Under the pieces are notes generated by a model. That model saw only the letters and a program-made list of their open reading frames with translations. It ran no database searches and was not told the origin of the DNA. Both the position numbers and the translations under genes were made by a program. Shown here piece by piece: positions 8,434-16,598 of a stretch of DNA of 64,000 bases (position 1 is the first letter of the stretch; every line of letters begins with the position of its first letter). The stretch is from an uncultured Aquimarina sp. Lineage in GTDB: Bacteria > Bacteroidota > Bacteroidia > Flavobacteriales > Flavobacteriaceae. The stretch lies in assembly GCA_947496705.1 (NCBI GenBank), contig CANMDW010000023.1:24844-88843 (forward strand). Reading direction: 5' to 3'.

Positions 8434-8895
8434 TTATCTTACACGTATCTTTTGTTGTTTATCAATCGTATATGGATATGAGAAACTTCCTAAATGATAT
8501 CGAATAATGCCTTTAAATTGTATTTCGAGAGAATCTGTTTGAACTACTTTTAGAATACCACTTAGTAAGTTATCCTTGTTTTCTTTGTGAATTTTAGAAA
8601 GAGAAAAAATGCCTTCGAGCGGAATCGCAAACTCACTTTCGGGCGGCACATCAAACTCCTGTGCACCAATGGTCGCTACATCTATCTTATCAACAAAAAT
8701 ATGCATATCTTCTATCGAGAGTTTTCCTTTTAGGTGGTTTGGGTTGTTAAAAATTACATTTGCATTGAGTGTTATATTGCGCAAACTTACTTTTTTAACC
8801 TCAATAGTATCAACGTATTTAAATGTTGGTTTTTTAGAAAAAGAACACCCCGTTATAAGTATAAATATTGTTGATAATAATAGAAACTTCCTCAT
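8434..8895 (-). CDS. LEA14/WHy-like lipoprotein
   Basis: A 153-residue protein with a lipoprotein signal peptide (LLLSTIFILITGCSF; lipobox cysteine at about 17). The mature part, VKKVSLRNITLNANVIFNNPNHLKGKLSIEDMHIFVD, has the NPN core of LEA type 2/WHy beta-sandwich domains. The function of bacterial members is not established; they are usually called desiccation or stress related by analogy with plant LEA14. It is probably periplasmic or anchored in a membrane. ATG start at 8895. Separated from ribD by about 70 bases that include a GAGGTCAGAGGTCA-type low-complexity patch. Confidence 0.7.
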   Translation of the reverse strand: MRKFLLLSTIFILITGCSFSKKPTFKYVDTIEVKKVSLRNITLNANVIFNNPNHLKGKLSIEDMHIFVDKIDVATIGAQEFDVPPESEFAIPLEGIFSLSKIHKENKDNLLSGILKVVQTDSLEIQFKGIIRYHLGSFSYPYTIDKQQKIRVR

Positions 8896-9021
8896 TGATT
8901 TCTGCTTAGATTTAACGTATATTTCAACTATTCTTTAAAAACTAATTTTTTGTTTAAGGATGATCAGGATTGTGTTCTTATCGCAACCTTATTATCGACA
9001 AAAGTAGTGTTAAATATCATA

Positions 9022-9507
9022 ATGAGTATAGTAAAAATTCGCAAGATAACATCTGAAGATAATAAAACCCTGGGGCAACTTATAAGGGATGTTTTGGTCG
9101 AAATGGGTGTTCCTAAAATCGGTACAGCATACGAAGATAAAGCCCTGGATATGATGTATGAAACATATGATCAACCGAGAAGGTCATATTATGTAGCTGA
9201 AGAAGATGGAAAAATTATCGGAGGTGCTGGTATTGCTCCTTTAGAAAAAGAAGCCCGGGAAATTTGTGAGCTGCAGAAGATGTATTTCTTACCAGAGGCA
9301 AGAGGTAAAGGGATTGGATCTAAAATGATCTATACCTGCCTGGGTTTTGCAAAAGAACAAGGTTTTACGAGGTGCTATTTAGAAACGATGCCTTATATGG
9401 AATCTGCCCGAAAACTATACCAAAAGCTCGGTTTTGAAGATCTCGATGGCCCTATGGGAAATACAGGACATTATAGTTGTCAGGCATGGATGATCAAAGA
9501 TTTGTGA
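9022..9507 (+). CDS. GNAT-family N-acetyltransferase
   Basis: A 161-residue single-domain GNAT protein. The acetyl-CoA-binding motif A is seen as LQKMYFLPEARGKGIGSKMI (Q/RxxGxG/A type), and motif B as ESARKLYQKLGFEDLDGPMGNTGHY. The closing GNTGHYSCQAWM segment recalls acetyltransferases of the GCN5/MarR-associated type; the substrate is unknown. The ATG at 9022 is preferred over an upstream TTG at 8950, because the family begins close to SIVKIRKIT and the upstream extension has no conserved sequence. It is followed by a 3 x 21-bp repeat before prmC. Confidence 0.85.
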   Translation: MSIVKIRKITSEDNKTLGQLIRDVLVEMGVPKIGTAYEDKALDMMYETYDQPRRSYYVAEEDGKIIGGAGIAPLEKEAREICELQKMYFLPEARGKGIGSKMIYTCLGFAKEQGFTRCYLETMPYMESARKLYQKLGFEDLDGPMGNTGHYSCQAWMIKDL

Positions 9508-9514
9508 TGACAAA

Positions 9515-9577
9515 GCACAGCACTCCGAAGGTTTTGCATGGCACTTCGATGTGTTTGCACAACACTTCGAGGTTGTT
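9515..9577. repeat. Three tandem 21-bp units
   Basis: Three adjacent 21-base units (9515-9535, 9536-9556, 9557-9577) each start GCAY and carry CACTYCGA at the same offset, followed by a G/T-rich end. They fill most of the gap between the GNAT gene and prmC. The units differ at several positions, so the array is old or under constraint. No hairpin or promoter function is obvious. Confidence 0.7.
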
Positions 9578-9613
9578 TTTTGAGGTATGTAATAGTATTG
9601 TTTTAGTTTTTTG

Positions 9614-10465
9614 ATGGATATAAAAACCCTTAGAACGAGTTTTGTGCATTCTTTATCAGAGATTTATGATCAGGAAGAGGTGTTGTCTTTTTTTTATATG
9701 CTTTCTGAAAAGATTCTGGGGTTACAACGAGTTCATGTTGCTGTACATTTGGATAGAATTCTTTCGAATGATGAGATTGTCAGTTTTGATACTGCTACAA
9801 AAAGATTAGAAAACCAGGAACCTATTCAATATATACTTGGAAAAACCGAATTCTACGGATTGCCTTTTTTGGTAAATCAGCATGTGTTGATCCCGAGGCC
9901 GGAAACCGAAGAATTGGTAGATTGGATCGTAAAAGATCAGATAAATAAAAAAGATCCTTTGAAGATATTGGATATCGGTACTGGTAGTGGGTGTATCGCA
10001 GTTTCTTTGGCCAAAAATTTACCAGAAGCCGAGGTTTATGCTATAGATATTTCAGGAAAAGCAATTGAAGTAGCAAAAGAAAATGCAGAAAAGAACGGGG
10101 TTGCTATAGTGTTTATGCAGCTGGATATATTAATCGCAAATAAATTACCCCAAAAATTTGACATTATCGTTTCCAATCCGCCTTATGTGCGTGCGTCAGA
10201 AAAACAGGAAATGAAGCCCAATGTGCTTGATAATGAACCTTTGTTGGCTTTATTTGTTTCAGATAATGATCCTTTGGTTTTTTATGAGAAGATTACAGAG
10301 CTTGCTATAAAATGCCTAAAACCTTCAGGAGCTTTGTATTATGAGATAAATCAGTATCTGGGTTCAGAAACTAAGCATATGATTAAAGCCCAGGGTTTTG
10401 AATCGGTTGTAGTGCGTAAAGATATATATAATAATGAACGGATGATAAAGGCCCGTTTAAACTAA
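9614..10465 (+). CDS. prmC: Release factor glutamine methyltransferase PrmC
   Basis: PrmC (HemK) methylates the GGQ glutamine of release factors RF1/RF2. The 283-residue protein has the N-terminal helical domain ending NQHVLIPRPETEELVDW, the SAM-binding motif LDIGTGSGCIAVSLAKN and the catalytic NPPY motif in IIVSNPPYVRASE. The length matches E. coli PrmC (277). The ATG at 9614 is chosen; the TTG just before it is in frame but unnecessary. It is followed 12 bases later by the LOG gene, probably co-transcribed. Confidence 0.96.
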   Translation: MDIKTLRTSFVHSLSEIYDQEEVLSFFYMLSEKILGLQRVHVAVHLDRILSNDEIVSFDTATKRLENQEPIQYILGKTEFYGLPFLVNQHVLIPRPETEELVDWIVKDQINKKDPLKILDIGTGSGCIAVSLAKNLPEAEVYAIDISGKAIEVAKENAEKNGVAIVFMQLDILIANKLPQKFDIIVSNPPYVRASEKQEMKPNVLDNEPLLALFVSDNDPLVFYEKITELAIKCLKPSGALYYEINQYLGSETKHMIKAQGFESVVVRKDIYNNERMIKARLN

Positions 10466-10477
10466 AAACATGTAGAT

Positions 10478-11068
10478 ATGAACAGTCTGGATTCAATTTG
10501 TGTATTTTGTGGAAGCAGTGAAGGGAATGATACCAACATAATTTCTGAAGCTTTCTTATTAGGAGAAAAACTAGCCCGGAAAAATATCACCTTGGTATAT
10601 GGCGCAGCCAAAATAGGGATCATGGGCCACGTTGCCAGAGGCGTGATGGAACATAAAGGAAAAGTGATCGGGGTGATCCCAGAGTTTTTAAAACGGAAAG
10701 AACTGATTCATCATGGGTTAAGCGAATTGATTACTACCCATAATATGCATGAGCGAAAGATGAAAATGCATGAATTAAGTGATGGGTTCATTACGCTACC
10801 AGGCGGTTTTGGGACCTTAGAAGAATTATTTGAGATCATTACCTGGTCGCAGTTAGGATTACATCAAAAACCCATTGGTCTTTTAAATATTGGGGGATTT
10901 TATGATCACTTACTGGGATTACTGGAAAATATGGTTCGCAGGGGTTTTTTAAAAATGGAAAACTATGAACTACTCCTGGTAGATGATGATATAGATCGAC
11001 TATTAGAAAAAATGAAGGCCTTTAAACCGGTGCAGGTGCCAAAATGGTTAAAACTGGATAGGACTTAA
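10478..11068 (+). CDS. LOG-family (TIGR00730) nucleotide phosphoribohydrolase
   Basis: A 196-residue protein of the LOG/TIGR00730 Rossmann family. The diagnostic motif PGGFGTLEELFEIITWSQLG (PGGxGTxxE) is present, preceded by GAAKIGIMG, an N-terminal CVFCGSSEG strand and the R..KM..H element in NMHERKMKMHELSDG. Studied members cleave nucleoside 5'-monophosphates to base and ribose 5-phosphate, and plant-associated ones release cytokinins; in a marine bacterium this is more likely nucleotide salvage. Start ATG at 10478, just after prmC. Confidence 0.9.
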   Translation: MNSLDSICVFCGSSEGNDTNIISEAFLLGEKLARKNITLVYGAAKIGIMGHVARGVMEHKGKVIGVIPEFLKRKELIHHGLSELITTHNMHERKMKMHELSDGFITLPGGFGTLEELFEIITWSQLGLHQKPIGLLNIGGFYDHLLGLLENMVRRGFLKMENYELLLVDDDIDRLLEKMKAFKPVQVPKWLKLDRT

Positions 11069-11080
11069 TGAGTTATGGGG

Positions 11081-11096
11081 TTCAGAATTATGAGTT
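11081..11096. repeat. Dispersed 16-bp sequence TTCAGAATTATGAGTT, copy 1
   Basis: TTCAGAATTATGAGTT occurs here between the LOG gene and ligA and again exactly at 63847-63862. In both places it sits in A/G-rich low-complexity intergenic DNA. It looks like part of a degenerate intergenic repeat family; no function is evident. Confidence 0.5.
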
Positions 11097-11123
11097 CAGC
11101 ATCAGAAATTGGAAAATAAAAAA

Positions 11124-13118
11124 ATGAATATAGAACAGAAAATCAATCAATTAAGGGAAGAATTAAGACAACATAATTATAAGTATTACGTACTAGACAC
11201 TCCCACCATAAGTGATTATGAGTTTGATATGAAACTCAAAGAACTGCAGCAGCTGGAAGAAACACATCCTGAGTTTTATGATCCAAACTCCCCGACGCTA
11301 CGGGTTGGGGGCGAAATAACAAAGAATTTTGAAACCGTAGTGCATGAACATCGAATGTATTCTTTGGATAATTCATATTCGAGAGAAGATCTGCTGGATT
11401 GGGAAAAACGCATTAAAAAGCTGGTGGATGGAGAAGTGTACTATACCTGCGAGCTTAAATATGATGGAGCATCGATTAACCTTACTTATGAAAATGGAGC
11501 ATTATCGAAGGCCGTTACCAGAGGAGACGGTATACAAGGAGATAATGTAACAACCAATGTAAAAACGATTAAATCTGTCCCGCTGAAGTTAACAGGGGAT
11601 TTTCCACCAAAATTTGATATACGTGGTGAGATCGTTTTACCATATGAAGGTTTTGCCAAAATGAATCAGGAACGAATTGCTGTTGGAGAAGAACCATATG
11701 CCAATCCGCGAAATACAGCTTCGGGCAGCTTAAAACTGCAGGATAGTAGTGAAACAGCAAAGCGGCCTTTAGACTGTTTGTTATATAGTATCAAAGGAAA
11801 TAAATTGGCAATTACTACTCAGTATGAAAGCTTAGTAAAAGCCAGAGCATGGGGTTTTAAAGTTCCGGTAGAATCCAAAATGGTACATTCGATAGATGAG
11901 GTATTGGATTTTATAACCTTTTGGGACGAACATCGCCATGATTTACCTTATGAAACCGATGGAGTAGTGATCAAAGTGAATGATCTTCAGCAGCAGGAAG
12001 AACTCGGTTTTACTGCCAAAGCACCCAGATGGGCAATGGCCTATAAATTCAAGGCAGAACAGGCTTCTACTACACTTCACGAAATAACATATCAGGTTGG
12101 TAGAACGGGAGCGATCACTCCTGTGGCCAATCTAGAACCGGTATTGCTTGCAGGAACTACAGTGAAGAGGGCATCTTTGCATAATGCAGATCAAATTGCA
12201 AAACTGGATATAAGAGTAAGGGATACGGTTTTTGTCGAAAAAGGAGGAGAAATCATACCAAAAATCATAGGGGTCGACTTTCAAAAAAGAGATCAAAATT
12301 CGCAGCCCACACAATACATAACCCAATGCCCGGAATGTGATACTTCTTTGATACGTAAAGAGGGAGAAGCACAACATTATTGCCCAAACGATCAGGGGTG
12401 CCCACCGCAAATAATTGGACGTATACAGCATTATATTTCGCGTAAAGCGATGGATATAGAAGGATTGGGAGGGGAAACCGTAGCATTGCTTGTAAATGAA
12501 GGGTTAATTACCAATTATGCAGATCTGTACCAACTCACAAAGGAGCAGATTATTCCTTTGGAAAGAATGGCAGAAAAAAGTGCAGATAACCTTATTACGG
12601 GGATAGAAAAATCTAAAGAAATTCCTTTTGAACGCGTTTTGTTTGCATTAGGAATACGATATGTAGGAGAAACGGTAGCCAAAAAATTGGCCAAACACTA
12701 CAAATCTATAGATGCCATTATCGCCGCAACAGAGGAAGAATTAGTTAATGTAGATGAGATCGGGATTAAGATTGCACAAAGTGTACAGGAATTTTTTGCT
12801 GCCGAAGGAAATAAAACCCTTATTAACAGGTTACAACACTATGGCGTTCAGTTAGAGATTTCTGCCGATAAACTTGCAAATCAAACAGATACGTTAAAAG
12901 GGCAAACCTTTGTGGTTTCAGGTGTTTTTGAAAAAGTGTCCCGTAACGAGCTCAAAAAATTGATCGAAGATAATGGCGGGAAAGTATCGAGTTCTATATC
13001 TGCTAAAACTTCTTATATCGTCGCTGGAGCAAATATGGGGCCCAGTAAATTAGAAAAAGCCAATACGTTGGGCATAGAAATTATTAGTGAAGACGAATTT
13101 CTTAGCAAAATAACGTAA
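11124..13118 (+). CDS. ligA: NAD+-dependent DNA ligase LigA
   Basis: A 664-residue NAD-dependent ligase essential for joining Okazaki fragments. Domains in order: Ia with YYVLDTPTISDYEFD; adenylation domain with nucleophile Lys112 in CELKYDGASI (KxDG); OB fold; a four-cysteine zinc finger (CPECDTSLIRKEG...CPNDQGC); HhH domain with RYVGETVAKKLAKHY; and a C-terminal BRCT domain (LKGQTFVVSGVFE to the end). The ATG at 11124 is used in place of a TTG five codons upstream, as the family begins with MNxxxKIxxLREEL. The 55-base leader contains a TTCAGAATTATGAGTT patch also found at 63847. Confidence 0.98.
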   Translation: MNIEQKINQLREELRQHNYKYYVLDTPTISDYEFDMKLKELQQLEETHPEFYDPNSPTLRVGGEITKNFETVVHEHRMYSLDNSYSREDLLDWEKRIKKLVDGEVYYTCELKYDGASINLTYENGALSKAVTRGDGIQGDNVTTNVKTIKSVPLKLTGDFPPKFDIRGEIVLPYEGFAKMNQERIAVGEEPYANPRNTASGSLKLQDSSETAKRPLDCLLYSIKGNKLAITTQYESLVKARAWGFKVPVESKMVHSIDEVLDFITFWDEHRHDLPYETDGVVIKVNDLQQQEELGFTAKAPRWAMAYKFKAEQASTTLHEITYQVGRTGAITPVANLEPVLLAGTTVKRASLHNADQIAKLDIRVRDTVFVEKGGEIIPKIIGVDFQKRDQNSQPTQYITQCPECDTSLIRKEGEAQHYCPNDQGCPPQIIGRIQHYISRKAMDIEGLGGETVALLVNEGLITNYADLYQLTKEQIIPLERMAEKSADNLITGIEKSKEIPFERVLFALGIRYVGETVAKKLAKHYKSIDAIIAATEEELVNVDEIGIKIAQSVQEFFAAEGNKTLINRLQHYGVQLEISADKLANQTDTLKGQTFVVSGVFEKVSRNELKKLIEDNGGKVSSSISAKTSYIVAGANMGPSKLEKANTLGIEIISEDEFLSKIT

Positions 13119-13224
13119 AAATAAGAGTGCTTATCAAAATATTATTGTTGATAGCCGGGGGGCTTTGTGTGTGAAGCACTGCTATGCAATGGTCACAGTT
13201 AGAACTTTATGTAAGTGCTTTTAA

Positions 13225-13665
13225 CATATAGTTTGTGTTATCTTATATTATTATATGTATTTGTATAAAAACCATAAGCCTGTTGATTATGGAAGTACAG
13301 ATATTGCGTATTTGGTTGTCTTTTTTGTATAGCCTGGACCCTCATTGTATATGAAGTATATGATGCAATAGAAGAGGAGATGGGTGAGATAAAACCCTAT
13401 GGTTTAGGCTATCTGCTTATTTTGTACTTCTTGTTTATAGGTGCTGTTTTTCAGTATGTTAATGTTAGATCTACAAAATCACTATGGTTTTTGATCGCGA
13501 TATTAAATTTTGTAATTAGCGACTCCTGTTTTGCATTAGACAGGTTTTATATTTCTTCTATCGAATTCGGAAGCATAAATTCTGTGTACCGGCTATTAGT
13601 AGTTTTTTTTTCTCGTACAGTTTAAAATATCCAGCCCTGTTTCCTTAAAGTTAAATCACTTTTAA
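13225..13665 (+). pseudogene. Decayed YhhN-like membrane protein gene
   Basis: Three reading-frame blocks together align with the C-terminal 60% of the intact paralogue at 13815-14510. Block 1 (from 13225) gives LYKNHKPVDYGSTDIAYLV. Block 2 runs from the T6 run at 13321-13326 to about 13610 and contains EEEMGEIKPYGLGYL and VNVRSTKSLWFLIAILNFVISD. Block 3, after the T9 run at 13603-13611, gives FLVQFKISSPVSLKLNHF and a stop at 13663-13665. Blocks 1 and 3 share a frame, so two compensating one-base shifts fall at homopolymeric T runs. The N-terminal third is missing. An internal stretch at 13380-13625 is open but is not a complete protein. Sequencing error at the T runs is possible, but it would not restore a start. 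Confidence 0.75.
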
Positions 13666-13684
13666 TGAACTCAAGATGAATTCA
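13666..13684. repeat. Inverted repeat TGAACTC-AAGAT-GAATTCA, copy 1
   Basis: TGAACTCAAGATGAATTCA directly follows the stop of the decayed YhhN-like gene. The 7-base arms match at six positions around AAGAT. The same core AACTCAAGATGAGTTCA occurs at 52794-52810 and, less one base, at 63585-63600. It may be a regulator site or a fragment of a dispersed element. Confidence 0.45.
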
Positions 13685-13814
13685 TTTAAAAATTTTAAGA
13701 AAACTTTAAGTCTTACCAAAATTTAGTATATTGCGATTGGGAAAATCACACAATTTTCTATCTGGGGAGTACTCAAATTAATTATGGTTAATTTTTGGGT
13801 GCAAATTAAATTTA

Positions 13815-14510
13815 ATGGATGGAAAAAAACTACTAAAGCTTTTTATTTCTTTTTTGATTATAGTACAGATATTGGGGTTTGTGTTTCAATATGATTTATT
13901 GAGCACAAATGCCAAACTTATTCTTTATATATCAATAATCATATTTTATTTTAGCAGTACGAAAAGAGTAAGGGTATTTCATGTCATTGTTCTTTTGGTT
14001 TTTCTTGTAGGAGAATTAGCTGTATTCTATACTACTAAAAATAGTATAGAATTTCAGATGATAACGCATGTCATTGCTTATATTCTGCTTTTTTATTTTT
14101 TATATTATAATCATAAATCGTTTGTGTATAATAGCAGGGATGTTTTTACATTGCTGCTCGGCAGTTCTTTGTATACAGTTATATTTTTTATGGCCTACCT
14201 ATCTCTTAGAGACCCCATGGGAGAACTACAATTATTAGGATTCTTTCATTTATTACTGCTATATATTTTACTAATAGTTGGTGCAATGCATTATATAAAC
14301 ATAAGATCTGAAAAATCACTTTGGTTTTTTTTGGCAATGTTGAATTTTGTATTTAGCGATTTTATGTTGTTAATAGATAGATTTTATTTACGATCTTATG
14401 AATTAGAAATGTTGATGTTGATATGCAAACCACTAGCTATGGTGTTTTTGGTTAATTATCTGATTACAAAGTCTTTGTTTCTGAAAACTGAAGAATTTGA
14501 AGGGTTTTAG
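13815..14510 (+). CDS. YhhN-like multi-TM membrane protein, paralogue 1
   Basis: A 231-residue integral membrane protein with about eight hydrophobic segments and almost no soluble loops. The C-terminal part, SLWFFLAMLNFVFSDFMLLIDRF followed by a KPLAMVFLVNYLI helix, resembles the conserved end of the YhhN/TMEM86 lysoplasmalogenase family (D..L..RF, then a tyrosine-rich last helix), but the match is weak. It is the first intact member of a tandem set of three paralogues preceded by a decayed fourth. ATG at 13815. If it is an enzyme it would cleave lysoplasmalogen-type vinyl-ether lipids; that is uncertain, and a plain membrane protein of unknown role is equally possible. Confidence 0.6.
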   Translation: MDGKKLLKLFISFLIIVQILGFVFQYDLLSTNAKLILYISIIIFYFSSTKRVRVFHVIVLLVFLVGELAVFYTTKNSIEFQMITHVIAYILLFYFLYYNHKSFVYNSRDVFTLLLGSSLYTVIFFMAYLSLRDPMGELQLLGFFHLLLLYILLIVGAMHYINIRSEKSLWFFLAMLNFVFSDFMLLIDRFYLRSYELEMLMLICKPLAMVFLVNYLITKSLFLKTEEFEGF

Positions 14511-14528
14511 TTTTAAAAAAGATGAACA

Positions 14529-15224
14529 TTGAAAATTGAAAAACTTACATACCTACTATTTTATGGCACAAGTCTGCTAACGCTAATTGCTGCTGTTTTT
14601 ACAGATGGCATGGTTATCTATTTTAAACCACCGGTAATTTTATCGTTATGTCTACTGTACTTTATAAATGCAGAACATAAGAACTACCTCGTTTTGTCTA
14701 GTTTGTTACTAGTTTTGATATGCGAGATACTATTTTTACAAGATTATCTAGGAAATTTCAAACTTTTGCACATTCTGCTTTCGATATATTATTGTCTTAA
14801 TATAATCTTACTCTGGAAAAGTTTGCAAGTTGTAAAAATACAATTTAAAAAAGTACTTACTATACAACTGCTCATATCAATGACATTAATTGCTTATATT
14901 TTGTTTTCGGTTGCCGAATTGATTCTTCCCCAGGTGAATGATCATAGCACAGTTCTTATGATGCTTATTTTCTTCTTTGGTTTATTTATTGGGGTTTGTT
15001 ATTATATTTATTTGAACAGTAAAACTGTAGTCAGTTATTCTTTGATGGTGGCTGCTTCTTGTTTTTTAATAGTTAATATTGTTGCAGCACTAAACAGGCT
15101 TTATGTTTCTTTAGAGATATTTCCGATTATCACAACGATGTTGCAGATTTCCGGGCAGTTTTTTTTAGTGAAGTTTTTTATCGAGCAGCATAAGTTGATG
15201 CCAAATGGTGAGGATTATTTTTAA
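14529..15224 (+). CDS. YhhN-like multi-TM membrane protein, paralogue 2
   Basis: A 231-residue protein with about eight transmembrane segments, paralogous to its neighbours: the N-terminal MVIYFKPPVILSLCLLYF aligns with the KP..P..LLY segment of YhhN proteins, and ASCFLIVNIVAALNRLYV aligns with the conserved aspartate/RF block, although the usual aspartate is replaced by asparagine here. The only usable start before the first helix is TTG at 14529, since a TGA lies two codons upstream. It follows paralogue 1 by 18 bases and is probably in one operon with it. The substitution at the acidic position suggests altered or lost activity. Confidence 0.6.
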   Translation: MKIEKLTYLLFYGTSLLTLIAAVFTDGMVIYFKPPVILSLCLLYFINAEHKNYLVLSSLLLVLICEILFLQDYLGNFKLLHILLSIYYCLNIILLWKSLQVVKIQFKKVLTIQLLISMTLIAYILFSVAELILPQVNDHSTVLMMLIFFFGLFIGVCYYIYLNSKTVVSYSLMVAASCFLIVNIVAALNRLYVSLEIFPIITTMLQISGQFFLVKFFIEQHKLMPNGEDYF

Positions 15225-15257
15225 ACACAAACAAGTTTACTATATTTTGAGGAACTT

Positions 15258-15962
15258 TTGAAAAAAACAAGTGCTACATACCTGCTTTTTTACATTGCTT
15301 TTTTGACAGTTGTAATGGTTGCTGTTTTTTTTGATAAATGGCTGTTGATTTATGTCAAGCCAGTAGTGCCAGTATCCCTTGTTTTGTTATACATGAATTA
15401 TGTGAAAAAGGTAAACCCTTTATTTCCGATATGTATGGCTGTGATTACGGCAACAGATGTTTTTATATACATAGATTTTATAAAATATTATGATATTATT
15501 GCGATACTCATTTCGGTTTTTTACGCCTTATGTATCTTACAATTAAAAAGATTTATATCCAAAGAAGATATAAAACTCAAAGTATTCATCTCTCCACCTG
15601 CAATGATAGGTACGATTTTGATCGCCTACCTTATATTTTCTATAAGCGAGTTAGCATTGCCAAAGCTTAGAGATTCTATAGGTACTATGGTGCTTATTAT
15701 CGCAAGTTTACTTTTTTTCTCTGCGGTAAGCTTTTTCATTTATTTAGCAGACAAGCATGAAAAATCAATATATCTCTTTATTGCAGCTTGCTGTACTTTG
15801 TTTGTAGATGCACTATTGGCAGTAAGCGAACTTTATTATTATAAAACGATATTTACAGTGCTCATTAATATTGCAGAGATAGTAGGGGTTTATTTTTTCA
15901 CCCTTTTCTTTCTTGAGACAAAGCCAATTGACGCTAAATCTTCTTTAGAAAAATACTTTTAG
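15258..15962 (+). CDS. YhhN-like multi-TM membrane protein, paralogue 3
   Basis: A 234-residue protein with about eight transmembrane segments. YVKPVVPVSLVLLYMNYVKK and CCTLFVDALLAVSELYYYKT keep the KP motif and the D-ALLA block of the YhhN/TMEM86 family better than paralogue 2. It starts at TTG 15258, in the same frame as the preceding gene and 33 bases after its stop. Last of the array; the next gene has its own -7 element at 16045. It is probably an inner-membrane protein acting on lipids, but this is family inference only. Confidence 0.6.
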   Translation: MKKTSATYLLFYIAFLTVVMVAVFFDKWLLIYVKPVVPVSLVLLYMNYVKKVNPLFPICMAVITATDVFIYIDFIKYYDIIAILISVFYALCILQLKRFISKEDIKLKVFISPPAMIGTILIAYLIFSISELALPKLRDSIGTMVLIIASLLFFSAVSFFIYLADKHEKSIYLFIAACCTLFVDALLAVSELYYYKTIFTVLINIAEIVGVYFFTLFFLETKPIDAKSSLEKYF

Positions 15963-16044
15963 AATGACTGGTGGAACTACTTTTTTGATTTTCAAATCTT
16001 TGCTGTTTCTTTAATCTCGTCAAAAGAGTTCAGTATAAAATAGC

Positions 16045-16052
16045 TACATTTG
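16045..16052 (+). promoter_or_regulatory. Promoter -7 element TACATTTG
   Basis: TACATTTG matches TAnnTTTG and lies 24 bases before the ATG at 16076. It probably drives the 173-residue protein gene, dapA and perhaps the Kir channel gene. No -33 TTTG is found at a good distance. Confidence 0.5.
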
Positions 16053-16075
16053 TGACTTGTTAATTTTTTTTCTAA

Positions 16076-16597
16076 ATGATTTTAAAAGGCTTTAAAAGTA
16101 ATGCGGTAAAAAAAAGTTTCGAATCTCATTTGAAGAAACGAAATGCTGAATCACAAAACATTTCTGATCTTACAACACTTGCGGTTCTTGTTGATGCATC
16201 TCGACCTATTAACATGATGCCACTACTGAAGCTTGCAAATGAGTTGGGTGTTGCCTCAAACAGACTTAAAATAATTGGATATAAGGAAGAGAAAGAATTA
16301 CAGGAAGAGAAAGACATTGAGTTATACAATGATAAGAGTTTTGGGGTAAATGGGATAGTAAAAAGTACTTCATTGCAAAAATTTATAGATAAGAATTATG
16401 ATGTATTGATTAATTTTTATGAAGAAGATAAAATGGAATTGAATTATGTGGCAGCCGCTTCAAAAGCTAAGTTAAAAGTTGGTTTTGCAAAGGTAGATAA
16501 TAGAATTAATGATTTGATTATCGGGTCTGAGGTAAATGATGCCAATCTCTTTATGGCAGAACTTAAGAAATATTTAAAAATTTTACAGCTTATATAA
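16076..16597 (+). CDS. Conserved flavobacterial protein of unknown function (DUF6913-like)
   Basis: A 173-residue soluble protein with an alternating alpha/beta pattern: LAVLVDASRPINMMPLLKLANELG, then LKIIGYKEEKE, YDVLINFYEEDKMELNYVAAASKAKLKVGFA. From memory this resembles a domain-of-unknown-function family found next to dapA in Flavobacteriaceae; I cannot verify the number. No catalytic motif is seen. It ends one base before the dapA ATG, so the two are almost certainly co-transcribed and perhaps translationally coupled, hinting at a role near lysine/diaminopimelate synthesis or the cell wall. Confidence 0.75.
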   Translation: MILKGFKSNAVKKSFESHLKKRNAESQNISDLTTLAVLVDASRPINMMPLLKLANELGVASNRLKIIGYKEEKELQEEKDIELYNDKSFGVNGIVKSTSLQKFIDKNYDVLINFYEEDKMELNYVAAASKAKLKVGFAKVDNRINDLIIGSEVNDANLFMAELKKYLKILQLI

Positions 16598-16598
16598 T

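Noticed and set aside
13380..13625. 81-codon open frame taken alone
   Set aside because: It is only the middle frame of the decayed YhhN-like gene and has neither the N-terminal nor the C-terminal part of the family.
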